60,327 nt of DNA from UMGS1002 sp964463325 (GTDB taxonomy: Bacteria; Bacillota; Clostridia; Oscillospirales; CAG-272): contig CAYXBY010000002.1 of NCBI GenBank assembly GCA_964463325.1, forward strand, positions 1 through 60,327, written 5' to 3'. The translations under genes and the position numbers were made by a program. The first letter of the stretch is position 1, and each line of letters opens with the position of its first letter. Under the pieces are notes generated by a model that had not been told where the DNA came from, ran no database searches, and saw only the letters and a program-made list of their open reading frames with translations. Positions 58,490 through 60,327 of the stretch are shown here, in pieces.

Positions 58490-59971
58490 ATGGCAAATGA
58501 ACAGCTGCTGTCGCTCTCCGAGCAGGAGCAGGTACGGCGTCAAAAGCTCGAAAAGCTGACTGCCGAGGGCAAGAATCCCTACGTCAAGACTCGCTTTGAA
58601 GTCACTGCCCATTCGACTGATATAATAAATGGCTTTGAGGCCATGGAGGGTCAGGATTGCTCGATCGCCGGACGCATGATGACCCGCCGCATTATGGGCA
58701 AGGCCTCCTTTATACATGTTTCAGACCGCTATGGCGAAATACAGGTCTACGTCAAGCGCGACGACGTTGGGGAGGAGGAGTATGCCTCCTTCAAAAAGGA
58801 TTATGACATCGGCGATATCGTCGGCGTCAGCGGCTTTGTGTTCAGAACCGGCACGGGCGAGATATCCGTTCACGCCAAAAAGATAGAGATACTGTCCAAG
58901 GCGTTGCGTCCGTTGCCCGAGAAGTATAACGGTTTGCGTGATGTCGATGCCAAGTATCGTCACCGCGAGCTCGATCTTATAATGAATGAGGACGTGCGCG
59001 ACACCTTTGTCAAGCGCAGCCGTATCATCAATTCGCTGCGGAATTACCTTAATTCCAAAGGCTTTTTGGAGGTCGATACGCCGATATTGCAGACAGTTGA
59101 GATAGGCGCTGCGGCGCGTCCCTTCCTGACGCACCACAATACGCTGGATATCGACATGGTGCTGCGCATCGAGACCGAGCTTTTCCTGAAGCGGCTGATC
59201 GTCGGCGGCTTTGAGCGGGTCTACGAGGTTGGGCGGATATTCCGCAACGAGGGCATGGACACCAAGCATAACCCCGAGTTCACCACCATTGAGCTGTATC
59301 AGGCCTACACCGATTTCCACGGCATGATGGATCTTGTCGAGGAGATGATGAAGACGGTCGTCACCGAGGTGTGCGGCTCGACGGTCATCACCTACCAGGG
59401 CAAGGAGATAGACCTCGGCCACTGGGAGCGCATGACCATGATAGAGGCGGTCAAGAAGTATTCCGGCGTGGATTTCGCGCAGATCGGCACCGACGAGGAG
59501 GCTATTGCCATTGCACGCGAGAAGCATGTCGAGCTGCCCGCAGTTCCCACCAAGGGCTCGATATTGGCCGAGTTCTTTGACGCATTTGTCGAGGAAAACC
59601 TCATCCAGCCGACGTTTATATATGATTACCCGGTTGAAAATTCGCCGCTGGCCAAGCGCAAGCCGTCCGATCCGATGTTCACCGAGCGCTTTGAGTATTT
59701 CATCAATGCGACCGAGTTTGGCAATGCCTTCTCTGAGCTGAACGACCCAATCGACCAGAAGGCGCGCTTCGAGCGGCAGATCGCCGAGCGCAAAAAGCTC
59801 GATCCCAACACGACCGCGCAGGTGGATTACGACTTCATCATGGCGCTTGAGCACGGTATGCCGCCCACAGGCGGCCTCGGCTTTGGAGTTGACCGTCTGG
59901 TCATGCTGCTGACCGATTCGCCGTCCATTCGCGATGTGCTGCTGTTCCCGACGATGAAGCCACTCGACTGA
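58490..59971 (+). CDS. lysS: Lysyl-tRNA synthetase, class II
   Basis: 493 aa. Start ATG 58490 (MANEQ) has AAGGAG upstream; an in-frame TTG at 58469 lies before the site. N-terminal OB-fold anticodon domain (SIAGRMMTRRIMGKASFIHVSD), class II motif 1 around YLNSKGFLEVDTPIL, motif 2 (FRNEGMDTKHNPEFTTIE) and motif 3 (GGLGFGVDRLVMLLTD). Standard length. A strong terminator follows. Confidence 0.97.
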   Translation: MANEQLLSLSEQEQVRRQKLEKLTAEGKNPYVKTRFEVTAHSTDIINGFEAMEGQDCSIAGRMMTRRIMGKASFIHVSDRYGEIQVYVKRDDVGEEEYASFKKDYDIGDIVGVSGFVFRTGTGEISVHAKKIEILSKALRPLPEKYNGLRDVDAKYRHRELDLIMNEDVRDTFVKRSRIINSLRNYLNSKGFLEVDTPILQTVEIGAAARPFLTHHNTLDIDMVLRIETELFLKRLIVGGFERVYEVGRIFRNEGMDTKHNPEFTTIELYQAYTDFHGMMDLVEEMMKTVVTEVCGSTVITYQGKEIDLGHWERMTMIEAVKKYSGVDFAQIGTDEEAIAIAREKHVELPAVPTKGSILAEFFDAFVEENLIQPTFIYDYPVENSPLAKRKPSDPMFTERFEYFINATEFGNAFSELNDPIDQKARFERQIAERKKLDPNTTAQVDYDFIMALEHGMPPTGGLGFGVDRLVMLLTDSPSIRDVLLFPTMKPLD

Positions 59972-60027
59972 GAAAATCACTGTGTTACGAACTTCAGTCG
60001 ATAGCTTCAGACTCGTTTAAGGCCTAT

Positions 60028-60068
60028 GAGCACTTCTTAGAGTTACTCTGAGAAGTGCTCTTTTTTTT
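60028..60068 (+). terminator. Strong intrinsic terminator after lysS
   Basis: GAGCACTTCT (60028-60037) pairs with AGAAGTGCTC (60051-60060), with extra pairing in the 13-base loop, followed by eight T's. The 59972-60233 gap otherwise holds AT-rich sequence in which I see no gene. Confidence 0.92.
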
Positions 60069-60196
60069 GCAGTCATTATAAAAAATGCACATTGGCGATA
60101 AAACCGCAGTGCTTGATCAACAGCTTACCCACATCAATGGTAAAATAAAAATTTTACTATTTCTACTACCGGTGCGTTCCTTTTGCCGTATTTATA

Positions 60197-60205
60197 TGAT
60201 ATAAT
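60197..60205 (+). promoter_or_regulatory. Extended -10 promoter for the XRE regulator
   Basis: TGATATAAT (TGn plus TATAAT 60200-60205). The -35 region at 17 bases (TTCCTT) is poor, so an extended -10 or activated promoter is suggested. Confidence 0.5.
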
Positions 60206-60233
60206 AAAGCCATCAAAGGCAAGGAGACGCGTT

Positions 60234-60327
60234 ATGAGAGTAAAACTTTCTGAAAATATCAAGAAATTCCGTAAGGAAAGAAAGATGACACAAGAGCAGC
60301 TTGCAGAAGCAATGGGCGTTAGTGTCA
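60234..60327 (+). CDS. Helix-turn-helix XRE-family regulator (3' end outside window)
   Basis: 31 residues visible: LSENIKKFRKERKMTQEQLA, then EAMGVSV, an XRE/Cro helix-turn-helix start. AAGGAGA lies 7-8 bases before ATG 60234. The gene uses A/T-rich codons unlike its neighbours (AAG/AAA, AGA), and the stretch from about 60069 is AT-rich. This may mark the start of an acquired region; the window ends before it can be judged. Confidence 0.8.
   Translation, partial: MRVKLSENIKKFRKERKMTQEQLAEAMGVSV

Noticed and set aside
1..60327. tRNA genes, rRNA, CRISPR arrays, insertion sequences
   Set aside because: Scanned the intergenic gaps for cloverleaf-like TTCGA arms and CCA ends, regular spaced repeats, and transposase motifs; none found. 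The only repeats are the cluster at 39971-40362 and isolated hairpins.

Overview
The window is a 60 kb piece of core chromosome from a GC-rich (high fifties percent by eye, not computed) anaerobic Gram-positive bacterium, most likely a member of Clostridia close to Oscillospirales/Ruminococcaceae. The reasons are a YlxM-Ffh-RpsP-KhpA operon, a RdgB-YhbY-NadD-YqeK-LCP-RsfS-LeuS operon, group II ECF transporter genes, YqeK, DUF4830 and DUF5711 proteins, an archaeal/eukaryote-like ProRS, strong Gram-positive ribosome binding sites and textbook sigma-A promoters. This assignment is inference. I see no tRNA, rRNA, CRISPR array, transposase, integrase or prophage gene.

Layout. 1-3864 (+): end of proS, a SEDS glycosyltransferase (RodA/FtsW), a nucleoside phosphorylase-family protein and a DUF4830 protein behind a hairpin that holds its ribosome binding site. 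3918-7369 (-): aconitase and NADP-type isocitrate dehydrogenase, joined by an ATGA overlap. 7506-18450 (+): a secreted transglutaminase-like protein, an acyl-activating enzyme, a carrier protein and an MBOAT transferase (a Dlt-like cell-surface acylation set), then the RdgB-to-LeuS run and an isolated rpsU. 18532-27308 (-): lactate dehydrogenase, a YhhN protein, glycerol kinase, a small unknown protein, the SRP operon and two tandem CNNM/CorC proteins. 27358-44651 (+): ruvC, a methyltransferase, EcfA1-EcfA2-EcfT, TruA, DUF5711, CvpA, a ClpE-like ATPase, rpsB-tsf, an RsuA-type pseudouridine synthase, an APH-like kinase that runs into a repeat cluster, uvrB and tex. 44685-51261 (-): phosphohexomutase, a TSCPD protein, a degenerate prephenate-dehydratase-like protein, HtpG and an AI-2E-family permease. 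51289-60327 (+): ispE, a GNAT protein, PlsY, a methyltransferase, metY-metA-ECF S component, lysS and the start of an XRE regulator in AT-richer DNA.

How the genes fit together. Most are translation, envelope and central-metabolism genes. Aconitase plus IDH supply 2-oxoglutarate and NADPH. GlpK, PlsY and perhaps YhhN touch glycerolipid metabolism. MetA (Glu111, acetyl type) and MetY form a direct-sulfhydrylation route to homocysteine. EcfA1/A2/T is the shared energising module that the remote S component near metA would use.

The less ordinary parts are regulatory or structural: a promoter nested in a terminator palindrome ahead of the SRP operon, a hairpin that sequesters a ribosome binding site, a three-codon upstream ORF before the Clp ATPase, a terminator directly ahead of ldh, and a dispersed-repeat cluster that has replaced the C-terminus of the APH-like protein. 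I found no clearly new multi-gene system; the Dlt-like set without DltD is the nearest candidate.
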